Positions 53,483 through 64,000 of a stretch of 64,000 nt of DNA are shown here, one piece after another. This DNA is from Xenoacremonium recifei (taxonomy: Eukaryota; Ascomycota; Sordariomycetes; Hypocreales; Nectriaceae). The DNA lies in NCBI GenBank assembly GCA_012184525.1, contig WOFQ01000050.1, positions 62,001 to 126,000 of the forward strand, in the 5' to 3' direction. Position 1 is the first letter of the stretch, and the number at the start of each line of letters is the position of its first letter. A model generated the notes under the pieces. That model ran no database searches. It had not been told where the DNA came from and saw only the letters and a program-made list of their open reading frames with translations. The translations under genes were made by a program, and so were the position numbers.

Positions 53483-55290
53483 TTATACTTCTACCCCGGA
53501 TTGCGACTGTTCTTCTGATCCGACCCAGTCGTCGCTCTCGAGGCCAACGCCCGAGATGAACATGGATCCAACCCAGCCGACTAGGCACAGGCCGCCGAAG
53601 ATGCTCCAGGCCAAGACCTCGCCCTTGGGATGAATGCCAGTAGAGAGGGTGAATAAACTGCCAGATGCAAAGGGACCAATACTTCGGCCCAGAGCAGAGA
53701 GTGTTTGAGCGATACCGTTCAAGCTTCCCAGGCTAGCGTGAGACGGAGCCGAATTGGTGATCTAAAGAGCAGTCAGCAACTTGCCATCTCCCGCGTGTGT
53801 TGAAAGAATGGATGTAGAGACACACATACCAACAACATGACACTCGACAGTCCACCAACAGCGCAAATGTTCTTGAAAACGAGAACGATCCCAAGTTCTA
53901 GATACAACCAGAGCCTGCCGCTTCCAGCCCCGAACAAGGGCTTGTCGTCGACATAGCCCACCCAAGGCATGAGTAGCAAGCTGATGCCTATACCAAGCAG
54001 CGCCAAGCGGTACGTTCCAAGGTTTCCCAGTCTGGCCTTTAAGGGCTGGAAAAGGAAGGCTTGAAAGACAATCGTAGTCAACCCAGCCAGACTCAGGCTC
54101 AGACCAATTTTCCCGGGGCCAAGGTCGCGTCCAGCAGGCGGAGGCGTCGCAGCAAATACAGGGTAAAGACTGTTGAAAGAGATGTTCGACAGTTGAAATA
54201 CAAGATATGTAGATAGCAATATCAGGGTAGTCCGGGTGAGTTCTTTCCAAGCAAATCGTGCTGAAGGTGTCTTGCCGTCGGAGTCCGAGTCATCTGCCTC
54301 GCGTGTCTCGGGTCGAATAGTCTCGTCGTCATCCTCATCCTCCTCATCTGACGTCGCTGATTCTGTCGAGGCGAGAAGAGGCTGGGTACGAGATCTGCTC
54401 CTAGGCCAACGGGCGCTCCAGGAATTTCGTCGGGGTGGATTTCTCTGGAATGGGACCCAAGCTAGCAGCTTCTCGACCCAGGCCGGCTTTTCGAAACTGG
54501 TATCGCTTGATTCGAGAGTCTCCTCGAACCAAAGGCTGATAACAATCAGGCTCGATGCCAACAAAGCAGCGCTCAGTACGTTGGGGCCCAGGTATGGGAA
54601 TTCGCCGCCCATTTTGTTGACAAGCAGCCCTCCCAGCGCCGGTCCCGTGATGCTTCCTAGAGAATAGATGACTGGCAGATACGTGAAAGCGCGGCTCTGG
54701 TTTGATCGATCCGTGACTTCACCGAGAACTGTCGGGACACACGCTGCGTTGCCATTGAGCATCCCCATGGCGACATGGACAACCACAATCTGCCAATACT
54801 GTTTGCATAGTCCAAATACGCAGAAACAGCACATGAGACTGAAGGTGCCCATGACAAGCACGGGTTTCCTGCCAATCACGTCGGACGCGTATCCCCAAAT
54901 AAAATTTGTCGACAGCTGGGCCAGGGCAAACGCGCTGGCAAGGATCCCGACGTAAAGTCCGCTCTCGGTGGGAGGAATGCCAGGCATCGACAGCACCATC
55001 TCGGGCAGATAAGGCGAAATGGAGTTCAACGCAGTCTGTTCGGCCATTGACAAGTATGCCAGAAGCAAGAGCTGTCGAACAGGTAACGGCGTCTCATCGT
55101 GATCGGCTTCCGAGGTTTCGGACGAGGCATCGGAGGGAGGAGGCTGTTCGAGGGGTGTTTTTGGAGGCGGGGTCGGGAACGTTTGGTATCGGTACGTGGA
55201 TTGGCGACGCAACGAGCCGAGAGTAGGAATAGGCGCTCCGGCGTGGAAAGAGCCTGACGAGGCCGTGCGAGTGTTTTTCGAGGGCGACAT
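53483..55290 (-). CDS. MFS transporter, DHA1-like with long acidic central loop
   Basis: Two exons, 53830-55290 and 53483-53761, encode 579 residues; the intron has a GCTGAC branch site. The N-terminal 70 residues are Pro/Ser/Thr-rich and cytosolic. Helices then follow with loop 2-3 motif GYASDVIGRKPVLVMG, helix 5 motif YSLGSITGPALGGLL, and a central loop of about 100 residues with an Arg/Ser part (RWPRSRSRTQPLL) and an acidic run (SDEEDEDDDETIRPE). The second half ends with ALGRSIGPFASGSLFTLS. This fits the fungal YCR023C/ZIFL-like group of proton antiporters. The loop has strong phosphorylation potential. The substrate is unknown. Confidence 0.9.
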
Positions 55291-56066
55291 GGCGAATTGA
55301 CGAGCGCGAGGCTGGGTATCGTGAGAAGAGCTCGTAATCGCGGTGGTGACGTAGGGCGACTCTGTCCCGCGACAGGGAAGAGCAGTAGCTGTTTAGAGAG
55401 CTCGCCAGGGTTAAACGACGAGGGAAGAAAGCGCCTGAAGTTCAAGATCACATCGCGCAATAACCAATGCAAGAGAGAAGAGAGCAGCCGCGCAACAAAA
55501 TGCGCTGACGAGGATGACGCCCTGCGAGCGTCGGAGATCCGAAGTGGCGGCGTGAATTGAGAAGGGAGAGTCACGGCGGGAGTGGAGGCGAAGAAAAAGC
55601 ACACGATCGTCAGAGGCTTTAGGCGGTCCTAGGCGCTGTGCAATCGGCGCAAGACCCCTGGATGCCCTGTAAGATCTCCCTCGCTCTATTCGGCCCAGCC
55701 AATCGGCATATGCAGCCACGGAGATACGCTAGGCGGTAGGCACCGGGGCCGCCCGCTGTGGCCGAGCGCAGGATGTGATTGTCGGCGGCGATGGAGCGAG
55801 ATGCGGGGTTGCAGAGGGAATAGCGACGGACCGCCGCTGGGAAGATGCTGGATGCTTGTCGCGCATTGCAATTGTTTGGTCTATGCTGCCTGAGATATAT
55901 CGCCGTGGTGTTTAAGACGCGCACGTGATTCATTGCTGGCCTGCTCCTTCCTGCTCGATGGCCGTTGCACGCTCGATGACATAGCTAAACTTTATTTTTA
56001 CGGCCATCGGACAGTGACATCATCAGTCTTCCTCGTCATTCTCATTCTTTTCCAGTCATTCAGTCC
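55291..56066. other. Intergenic between MFS and GH105 genes
   Basis: About 780 bases, GC-rich, both neighbours on the minus strand. Overlapping minus-strand frames (55411-55933) carry no motifs. It should hold the MFS promoter and the GH105 3' end. Confidence 0.5.
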
Positions 56067-57185
56067 CTATACGTACTCCCTCAGAAACTCCACCAGTGCC
56101 ATCATCGCCATCGCCTGTCCGTACGGCATGCTCGTGCGCGGAATGTCCTTGTAATGCTGCAAGTCATGCCCCATGCCCGTCCCAAACGAGGTGTTCAATA
56201 GCTCTCCCTCCGGACTGATGTTCGCCAGCACCGCCTTGATCGCCTTGTTCGCGACATCCGAATACTCCTTGCCGATATACCTCCTCCTTTGCGCTTTGAG
56301 AATGCCATACGCGAACCCGGCTGTTGCGCTCGCTTCGACGTACGAGCCCTCCTCCTCAGGCACGTCCAGGAGCGTCCTCCAGAGCCCGCTGCTTGCTTGG
56401 CATTTTGAGAGAGCCTCACATTGGCTTTGCAGAGTATTGATGAGGTGATATTGCAGAGGATTATCCCCTTGCAAGTTCAAGAGCTCGATGAACTCAGGGA
56501 TCACTATCGTCACCCAGCTGTTGCCGCGAGCCCAGCGCGCGTCTGCAAAGTTGTGGCCGCCGTCCTTGAATGTCCAGCCGTGGAAGAAGAGACCTGTCTT
56601 GGTGTCAAACAGATATTGTATGTGGAGGAGGAACTGTCGCTTGGCCTCAGCGACGTAGTGCGGCCTGTTCAGCACGAGCCCGATCTTCGCCAGGGGCATG
56701 ACGGTCATCATCAGCGTGTCGTCCCAAAGTTGCTGCTCGTTGACTTCGAGATATGTGATGTGCTGCATGCCGCCATACTTGGTGCGAGGGAGGTCGTGGT
56801 ATGCCCACTCAGCCCAACTATCTAGCCATGGGAGATAGGTTGGGTTGCCTGTTTTCTCGTACACAAATGCCAGCGTCAAAAACACGGCCATGGTGTTGAT
56901 GTTCTTGCCCTTGTGGCCCTCCTTGAACCGCGCCTGGAACCAGTCTTCGATGATCTGGAGCCACTCGGCCTCCCCGGTCAACTCATAGTATTTCCAGATC
57001 CCGTAGAGACCAACGCCATGGGTCCATTCCCAGTCATTCCAGCCCTTGGTGTCGATAATGCGCCCATCGTCGAGCTTGAGCAGAAATTCTCCAGTAGAGT
57101 CTTTAATATTGACAAGCTCGTGGATCAGAAGACGAACTTGTTTGTGAACCTCGTCCGAGGCGATGCCATGGACGTGAGTAGGCAT
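56067..57185 (-). CDS. GH105 unsaturated rhamnogalacturonyl hydrolase-like protein
   Basis: Single exon of 372 residues, the typical length for GH105. Motifs include WNDWEWTHGVGLYGIWKYYE, LQIIEDWFQARF, the conserved WDDTLMMTVMPLA, and FHGWTFKDGGHNFADARWARGNSW, in which the WDD and ARWARGN parts carry the active-site aspartates and aromatic residues of the YteR/YesR family. C-terminal ATAGFAYGILKA and FGTGMGHDLQHYKDIP complete the (alpha/alpha)6 barrel. It should remove unsaturated galacturonyl groups from rhamnogalacturonan fragments made by lyases. No signal peptide is evident, so the enzyme probably acts inside the cell on imported oligosaccharides. Confidence 0.9.
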   Translation of the reverse strand: MPTHVHGIASDEVHKQVRLLIHELVNIKDSTGEFLLKLDDGRIIDTKGWNDWEWTHGVGLYGIWKYYELTGEAEWLQIIEDWFQARFKEGHKGKNINTMAVFLTLAFVYEKTGNPTYLPWLDSWAEWAYHDLPRTKYGGMQHITYLEVNEQQLWDDTLMMTVMPLAKIGLVLNRPHYVAEAKRQFLLHIQYLFDTKTGLFFHGWTFKDGGHNFADARWARGNSWVTIVIPEFIELLNLQGDNPLQYHLINTLQSQCEALSKCQASSGLWRTLLDVPEEEGSYVEASATAGFAYGILKAQRRRYIGKEYSDVANKAIKAVLANISPEGELLNTSFGTGMGHDLQHYKDIPRTSMPYGQAMAMMALVEFLREYV

Positions 57186-58435
57186 GATGGGAATGTGCTC
57201 GGGTTTACCACCGAGAGAGGAAAGTAGTAGGTATGCACAAGGGAGGCAAGGTAGCGTTGCGCCAGGGGTTCGTCAGGCCTGCTGCTTATTACCCTGCTTA
57301 TTTAAAGCTAGCAGCTCGATCGCTTGCAGGAACAAAGGGAACCGATGGTGGTAAGCCAATTTTGGGGGGTAAAAGGAACCGAGGAGTTGCTGCGTGGGCG
57401 GGTTCAAGTAAAGCACTCAGTTTAAGTGGCAAGGCGGAAGACGCCAGCACCCGAGTGTCGTTGGTGGGTGACAGAACCCCAAACCTCTTATTGGATACGG
57501 CGAAAGAAGGCTCGGTGTGATGAGGACCGAGTTAAATAACAACAACCCGCCTTGGCAGACACATGAATGGCTCGTGGGAGAATGAGAATGGGATGCTTTG
57601 GAGGTTCGGCACCTGAGAGCCCACCATAACCTCCACCGCAGGTCAGGTTCTTCTCCTCTTTGGGGCCTCGCGTCCTCAACCCCCTTTGCTGTGGGGGTTT
57701 GGGGGCGGGGGTCAAGTTGGGCTTGAGCTGGGCCGCCTCCGCCAACCCCAGACTATCTCGAGCAAGCGTGGATGGTTGAGCCTGGGGTGGACATTGTACC
57801 TGGTCAATGTCCCTGCTGACTCGCGTCCGCTCGCTTGTGCCTCTCACGCTGATCGCCTCTGAATGCCTTCCACAGTGAGCTGTTTCGTCCCAGTTTTCAG
57901 GAGGAATCACGCTGCAGGTCTCCTATACAGGACTATTGCTAGACATTATCCGCACCAGTACCATCCATGTTCTGCCCTATAATATGCTCAGATAAATGCC
58001 AGTACCACGTTCCTCAACCGCTCATCCAGCGGATCCCGAGTCGCCTGACGAGATGGCGATCATTCCCCGTTTCTTTGGAGAGCTCGACATTGGGGTTTGC
58101 GCCCCTCAGTCGGTTCTTCGGGGTAAACTCCTTACGAACCTCCCCCAGCCGCTATCACACTCCCGGTACCCAAGACTAAGGCTTTTCCCGTCTTGGCCAC
58201 GCGTCTGGGGTCTGGGGCTGGTTAACCAAGTTAACCTTCTCCCCGCGGGACTGGGGGACGGTCAACTTAGCCGTTGAGCCATGGCCTTGTCCTTGCAGGA
58301 TAAAACTCCAGCAAGCCCCCCGTCTCGAAGCGAGGGAGATTGTGACAGTAGCCAGTCCTCTCAAGTCCTCTTCTAGACTGAGAGCATCACCCTTCCCTCT
58401 CTTCTCCCTCTTCACAGTCAACCCTCGCCTCCACT
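57186..58435. other. Divergent intergenic region (GH105 / permease)
   Basis: About 1.25 kb between divergent start codons, so both promoters should lie here. Single GATAAA sequences occur at about 57970 and 58300. A minus-strand frame (57488-57910) has no motif. The last 60 bases before the ATG are pyrimidine-rich. Confidence 0.5.
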
Positions 58436-60249
58436 ATGGCGAACACTCCCGAAGTCGAGCAGATCGCCTCCGTGACGCAAGTCCAGAGCAAGCGATCTCT
58501 CGCTGAGATTGAGCGCAGGTCTCAGGACCTGGAGAAGCCTCATGGACAGTCCGACAAAGTCGACAAGGAGCTGGCCCAGTATGTCACCGACGTCCGGATT
58601 GACATCTCTCCCGAGCGAAGCACCGAGTTGCGCAGAATGATTGACAAGCGCGTGCTGTTCATCATGGTCTTCACCTACTTCCTCCAGGCAATCGACAAGG
58701 GAACGCTCTCGTTCTCCTCCATCATGGGCTTGCCAGCCGATACGGGTATGGTCAATGCCGATGGAGCCGTCACTCAGGAGGTACGATTTCAGTCCACTTA
58801 ATTCGCATTATTTCTATGTTCGCAGGGCTGATATTTTCAACAGTATTCATGGCTCACCACCTGCATCTACATCGCTATCCTCGTCGTCGAATATCCCCAG
58901 AACTACATTATCGCCCGGGTTCCTATCGCCAAGTACCTCAGTTTCTCCATTATTGCCTGGGGAACTACGCTGGCTTGCCACGCCGCATGCACCAATTTCA
59001 CTGGTCTCGTTGTTGTGCGAACCCTTCTCGGTATCTTCGAATCCGCTTGTCAGCCTTGCTTCCTTATTCTCTCCTCTATGTGGTATCGACGCGAGGAGCA
59101 AGCTGCTACAGTCACATACTGGTGAGTTATTCATTGAAGCTTATGAAATATTAGAGATCTAATTAGAGTAAAAAGGTACATGATGAACGGTGCTCAGCAA
59201 ATTGTCGGCGGCCTCCTGGCTTACTGCTTCTCCCTCATCAAGTCAGGTCCCCTCAAGTCTTGGCAGTGGCTCTTCCTCTCCTACGGCATTATCTCCGTTA
59301 TCTTCGGCGTCTTTGTCCTCTTCTATATGCCAGACTCCCCAATGCGAGCCAAGTGCTTTACGGAACAAGAGAAGCATGAGATGATTGAGCGAGTTCGCGA
59401 CAACCAGACTGGTATCCAGAACCGCAAGTTCAAGAAGGAGCAGTTTATTGAGGGTCTCAAAGATCCTCAGGTCTGGGGTTATGCTCTGATTGCCCTCTGC
59501 ACTACCCTCCCTACCTCAGGACTTGGTGCCTTTGCAAACATTATCATCAAGAGCTTTGGGTTCACAACTCTTCAAACGCAGCTTCTTGCTATGGTTCTGG
59601 GTTTCTACATCATCATTGTGCTGCTTTCTTCAGCATGGCTCGTCAAAAAGTTTAACCAAAACTTGCTCGTGATGCTCGGATTTACTATTCCGTAAGTTTG
59701 CCTGGAAAATATCGTCCAGAAAAGCGTTCTAATAAGAGCAGTTCATTTGTCGGCACTATTCTCTTGATGACAATTCCTAGCCATACTTTCTCCCAGCATG
59801 TCGGACTTCTAATTTGCTATTACATCACTCTGTCCTTCTGGTCCGCTCAAACTCTAGCCTTGTCTATGATCTCGCGAAACATCGCTGGTCAGACCAAGAA
59901 AACTGTCGCCGTTGCCGTGAACTTTATTATCTGGTCTGCTGGTAATGCTGCTGGTGAGTCGTAGTGCATCTCAATATGCCGTTCTCTGCTAATACCCATC
60001 ACCATAGGCCCCCAGGTCTTTCTGAGCAACGATGGCCCTCGATATTTCATTGCTTTTGCGACTCACCTAGGATGCTACACCCTGCTGGTCATTGTCATTG
60101 TTTCGTTGAGATGGTACCTTCGCCATGAGAACAAAAAGAGGGACGCGCTTGCAGCTCAGGGCGTTGCGGAAGCCCATGACGACGCAATGGTACACGCTTG
60201 GGAGGATTTAACTGACAAGGAGAATCTGAGCTTCAGATATGTCTTTTAG
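58436..60249 (+). CDS. Allantoate-permease-like (Dal5 family) anion:cation symporter
   Basis: Five exons, 58436-58780, 58844-59121, 59176-59691, 59742-59953 and 60008-60249, encode 530 residues. Family motifs are IDKRVLFIMVFTYFLQAIDKGTLSFSS after a long cytosolic N-terminus, EYPQNYIIARVPIAKYL, VVRTLLGIFESACQPCFLI and WYRREEQA in the first half; GLGAFANIIIKSFGF and a NIAGQTKKTVAVAVNFI motif in the second. These fit the ACS family (Dal5, Tna1, Seo1-like), which takes up organic acids, vitamins or ureides such as allantoate. All introns are short with clear signals. Ureide import would fit nitrogen scavenging alongside the ammonium transporter 9 kb away, but the substrate is not proven. Confidence 0.92.
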
Positions 60250-60503
60250 ACAGCTTCATCATTATCACTTTACGAAGGAATATCTCGAGTATTAGGTGTA
60301 GCCATAATGGAAGAATGTTGCTTCACGGAACTTACGCATTTGTTTAAAGTGTGGTACGAACAAGGTATCAGCTTTGGTAAGGAGAGTATGTTTATCAATT
60401 TAGTAGTCTTTGGGGTTCATTCTCCTGTATCATTGTTCTTCATTCTTCAAGTCTCGGTGTTCCTTGACTGATGAGGGTCCGAGTGTTCTCTTGCTTGACT
60501 CGC

Positions 60504-60737
60504 TCACCAGTACTGCCACATGTCCTGGCCGGCGCCGTTCTTACCCTTATACTGCCCGATAGATTCGCCAGCGTCATTGAGAGCTAGCGAACCAACGATC
60601 ATTTGCTCCCCGCAATTTAGGCAATAAGTTTCTGAAATAGAGTTGCCAGCATCGCAAACGGCCCCCGCAAGAAGTCTGTTCTTGCATGTCCAGTGGGTGT
60701 GGTCAGCCCGAATAAAAATGGTTCTCGGAGCAGCCAT
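60504..60737 (-). CDS. Small Cys-containing protein, possible zinc-binding
   Basis: Single exon of 77 residues from a clean ATG at 60737. It contains HTHWTCKNRLLAGAVC and, later, YCLNCGEQM, giving C-x8-9-C and C-x2-C pairs that could hold one zinc. The C-terminus ends GAGQDMWQYW. There is no signal peptide. It could be a small conserved fungal protein of unknown function; coding support is the compact composition and the paired cysteines only. It converges with the permease gene (254 bases between stops). Confidence 0.55.
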   Translation of the reverse strand: MAAPRTIFIRADHTHWTCKNRLLAGAVCDAGNSISETYCLNCGEQMIVGSLALNDAGESIGQYKGKNGAGQDMWQYW

Positions 60738-63700
60738 GTTGAGTATTTTCTTGACAGAAGATATTCTGAGGTTAATATGTTGTTGCCTTTCAGGTCGACT
60801 TTGTGGTTACTTGGTTGTGGTTTGTTGGTGATAGGATTTTGGTGGTTCCAGGTGTTTGGGGTGAATGGAGCGAATTTTCAGAGAGCAAATCCGAATCTTT
60901 ATATTCTAAACTTGGCACGTTATTTTGCTGATTGTGTTCAAATTATAGATGCTAATCCTTTGTACGTCAAACAATTCCACCTTACACGCCGGTGTTCTGC
61001 TTTACAGCGAATCAGAGGATTACGCCATCCTGTTCCCGGTTTCCCAAAGAGATAACCTGAACCTGATTATATGTTATGAAGCTGAGTCTTGATGTTCTGA
61101 ATCGGAGGATTTCTTTGAGACGTCATTGAGGAATCTGTAAAAAATTTAGAACGATGCTGCTGATCCAATCAACATCAACATATTTGACTTATTTGATTCA
61201 CTGAAGGGCATGTTATGACCAAGGATATACATTCCCATATCGTGATATCCAGTTGGAAGCAAGGGAGGAGGAGCTTCACCGTTCATTTCTACAGCTGAAA
61301 CTCCTGTGATTCGCCCTGTTCTATATCCGGTATTCTTCATTGAGCGGCTGAATCTTTGACATTCGATTCTCAACAGGAGCATCAATTCGCTTAAAGGCTT
61401 ACAATTTACTAATAATCATTGAACATCTTGAACTAGCCCTGAGTAGGTAGGAATACTCTTTCAGATATAGTTTTGACAAATCGTCACTTTAAATGTCTTG
61501 CTCTACGCCTTCCACGCTAGGTCAGAACAAGCCAACGCTCAGTACAGAGCTCGATGGCATTATGCGTCTGGTAGAACAGGATCAGTGTCTCCTAATGCAC
61601 CAAAAGACCTTTTCGAGGCAAGAACACTACATTGCCCCGGTTCAGAGTAGCACTGATGATGGCTTCACACCTCCAGCCTCAACTTCACGACGTTGCAAAG
61701 CCTAGCCTTCATCAAAATGAAATGCAGAAAACACCAAGGTCCACTTGCGTATTCCGTAAAAGCCGAAGCTGACAGCTTGGCGTCTATGGAGAAGCGAAAG
61801 CACACCATCAATGGGGTCCAGATCGTTTGTTGGTTCTAGAGTGCGTAGTCTGTCGCTCAACAACCGCACTACTTTCAAGCCATCAGATCCTGCCCCTGAG
61901 CTAGCAGTTCCCCAGGAAAATCCTCCGAATATCCACCGTCAAGTGGACAATCGGCGGTTTTGTCCAGCAATTGCTCAATAAAGAACCAATCTGCCATCCG
62001 TGATAGTGGAGAGGCAATGATCCTAGAGGGGCAGCTTAGACTGACATCCTTCGACGAAATCGACAAATTTGCCACTCGAAGCTGGAATCTAATCGTCCAT
62101 TTGCATCCCATTTTATGGTTCTCTATCTGAACAGGCTGAGCCAACGATAGCGTGCGAGGCAGCCTCCAGGTCCAAAGCCCGTGTCCAGGACTGGTACAGT
62201 GTCTCGGGCTAAGCAACGCCATACGATGGATTGGATGTCACTAGCCTGGTAGACCCAGGACATTTTTCTGGATGAGCCCTCTCTACGTGGATCATCGATG
62301 CTGTACCAGACACAGGTTGGGCCTTGACGCCTCAAGCAAGGACGAGAAGCTCATTTCTCTCGGTAATTCGTCGCCCCGTTTTGCGCCAGCTCCATTGATA
62401 GAGTCTTTCAATTCTTTCGCTCCTCTTTGTAGTTAGGACTAATTGGCCCCGGCTCCGGCTCCGGCTCGAATCTTCACGGGGCCGAGCTCAGCGCGTCAAC
62501 CGTCAGAGTCGGACCATTGTGACGCGTCTTGACAACGGCTTTGGCATTATTGGGCTTCGCCGAACAATGGCTTCGGTGCGGAATTAACAGGCGATATTGA
62601 AACCATGCGAAACCTCTGGCGTTATGGTTTTCGGAAACTAAAATGGTTGAAGGAATGATCAAGACGGCTTTGAACTTTGTTGTTCTCCTCACCAAAGCTT
62701 TCTGAATGACTGTAATCATATTAGATCGTAGAAATGGGAGATCATGATGTTATCGATAATAAATTTGCAAGATAGTTAAATAACTTAACTGCTAAAACTG
62801 GATCATGGCAATTCTATAATATTGCTTCACCGTTATTATTGAACATGGTTCTTATTTATCACCTCCGTCGGATTACGCGTCTTCAGTCAACACAAAGATG
62901 GCTACCCTAGAGAGATGAGAATCAGCCACGCGTGGTTCACCGATTGAATAAACGCCAAATCTCTCCTAAGCCCCATACAGACGGGTCGAATTCCGCAGTG
63001 TCCTTCATTGCTTGATCCGGAACCTCGGAATTAGTGAGATTCACTCTTTGCCTACAAGCTAGAGTTCGGCCCGGTGCTGTAGGCCGGGCTTCTCGGCCAG
63101 GGACTAAACTTTCAATTGCCCGAATACCGGGACGTGGGATTGATCTGCTTGATTGGCAAGTTTACCGAATCCCGTGGACGGTGAGCCAAGTTGGATGGTG
63201 TCCAAAACCCCAGCAAGCCTCAACGGGATGATCGCCTGCGTATCAAGGTCTGGGCTCGTAGTTTACGGTCAACCGGTAGCAACGAGAGCCTGGGCTCTGA
63301 GATGGCGCATCTGGGCTCTTGGGCCCTGGTCACCCAGCTTTTGACACGAACGCCACATCTCCTACAGGGTGCAGCCTTGGAAATTCTTGGGCTCCCAACC
63401 AACTGGAGCAATTTCATGCTGTCCGAGGACAAACGGAATATTCTGCTGCTGCTGTCCTACGGAGCCGTGTTTGTGTGTCTCTAAGGCGCCGGCGTTCTAC
63501 TCCCGCAGGCCAATGACGCGCAAAACACATGTGATCCCGAAGAATCGCGGTAATTACGTAGCACAAGGGCAATTAAAGTCGATCAAGTGCAAATTGAACA
63601 ATGCAACTGTCGAGACAGGGCCTCACGCGACAGGGGATGGTAGACGGCCTCTGCTAGCAGAACTCAGAATGATACGATTTTCGCTCCAGGATTACCACAT

Positions 63701-64000
63701 GGCTTCAATAGATTGAAGAAAAAGCAAAGGGGGATTCAGCAATAAAATAGAAATAGGCAACAGAGGATTCGACGAGACAGCCGCTGAAAAAAAAATTCGT
63801 CGCCTCTGCCGTCCTTACATATGCAAATGAGCGCTACTGAAAGCGTATTTTCTTTTTCGATGTAGGGCGACCATGGGGAAACCTTGCACGAGCCAGTGAG
63901 CCGGGGACGGCCAGGGCCGATTTGTTGGTGCTTCCATTCTCCGTATTCTGTGGCGGTGATCGGGACGAGAAGTCAGATTGCCGAGGTGATTGATCACAAA
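60738..64000. other. Gene-poor right end, 3.3 kb
   Basis: I could not support a gene here. Several short frames exist (for example 61146-61385 minus, 61875-62335 minus, 63191-63484 plus) without recognisable domains or convincing splice links. A GGCTCC microsatellite-like run occurs near 62452-62464. The region may hold decayed genes or a gene whose body lies beyond the window. Confidence 0.4.

Noticed and set aside
61875..62335. Overlapping minus-strand frames suggesting a broken gene
   Set aside because: Frames shift without splice signals and no family could be recognised; a pseudogene is possible but unsupported.
1..64000. tRNA, rRNA or CRISPR features
   Set aside because: By eye no T-loop/acceptor pair forming a cloverleaf, no rRNA stretch and no regularly spaced repeat array was found; a tRNAscan run would decide for tRNA.

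Overview
The window is nuclear DNA of a filamentous ascomycete (Pezizomycotina, probably a Sordariomycete; the class is an inference). The genes are split by short introns of about 45-150 bases with GT..AG ends and CTAAC/CTGAC-like branch sites. The content is typically fungal: HET-domain proteins, a Zn2Cys6 regulator, a Crh-type cell-wall enzyme, Rho3, MFS permeases and CAZymes. Exon boundaries were placed by hand from splice signals, reading-frame continuity and family motifs. I support 21 protein-coding genes and found no tRNA, rRNA or CRISPR array.

Layout. 0.4-3.3 kb: a Zn2Cys6 transcription factor (minus strand). 4.1-10 kb: an accessory block with two HET-domain proteins and a GNAT acetyltransferase between them; a two-helix membrane segment just upstream of the second HET ORF can be spliced to it in frame. 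10.1-13 kb: a membrane-anchored GH3 beta-glucosidase. 13-17.7 kb: a gene-poor island holding a foldback repeat. 17.7-26.8 kb: a housekeeping block with mitochondrial ribosomal protein uS14m, splicing factor Cwc25, the GTPase Rho3, a small Ser/Pro-rich coiled-coil protein and a Crh-type transglycosylase. 27.3-44.9 kb: a metabolic/accessory block with an MDR reductase, a small conserved protein split into three exons, an HNH-like/APH kinase-like fusion, a sugar permease divergent from a Gal80-like protein, a secreted Yellow/MRJP-like protein, two more MFS transporters and an alpha/beta hydrolase. 47.8-60.7 kb: an ammonium transporter with a GATA-rich upstream region, a small unknown protein, an MFS transporter, a GH105 hydrolase, an allantoate-permease-like transporter and a small cysteine-containing protein. 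The last 3.2 kb holds no gene I can support.

How the genes may work together (inference). The divergent sugar permease and Gal80-like protein, followed by a secreted propeller protein, look like a carbohydrate-responsive group; GH3 and GH105 add extracellular and pectin-derived sugar use. The ammonium transporter and the Dal5-like permease fit nitrogen scavenging, and the GATA sites suggest nitrogen-metabolite control. The HET block is a candidate self/non-self recognition locus. The most unusual points are the possible membrane-HET fusion, the HNH-like/kinase fusion, an in-frame tandem duplication just after the Cwc25 stop codon, the Gal80-like protein without the catalytic lysine, and two foldback repeats in gene-poor DNA.
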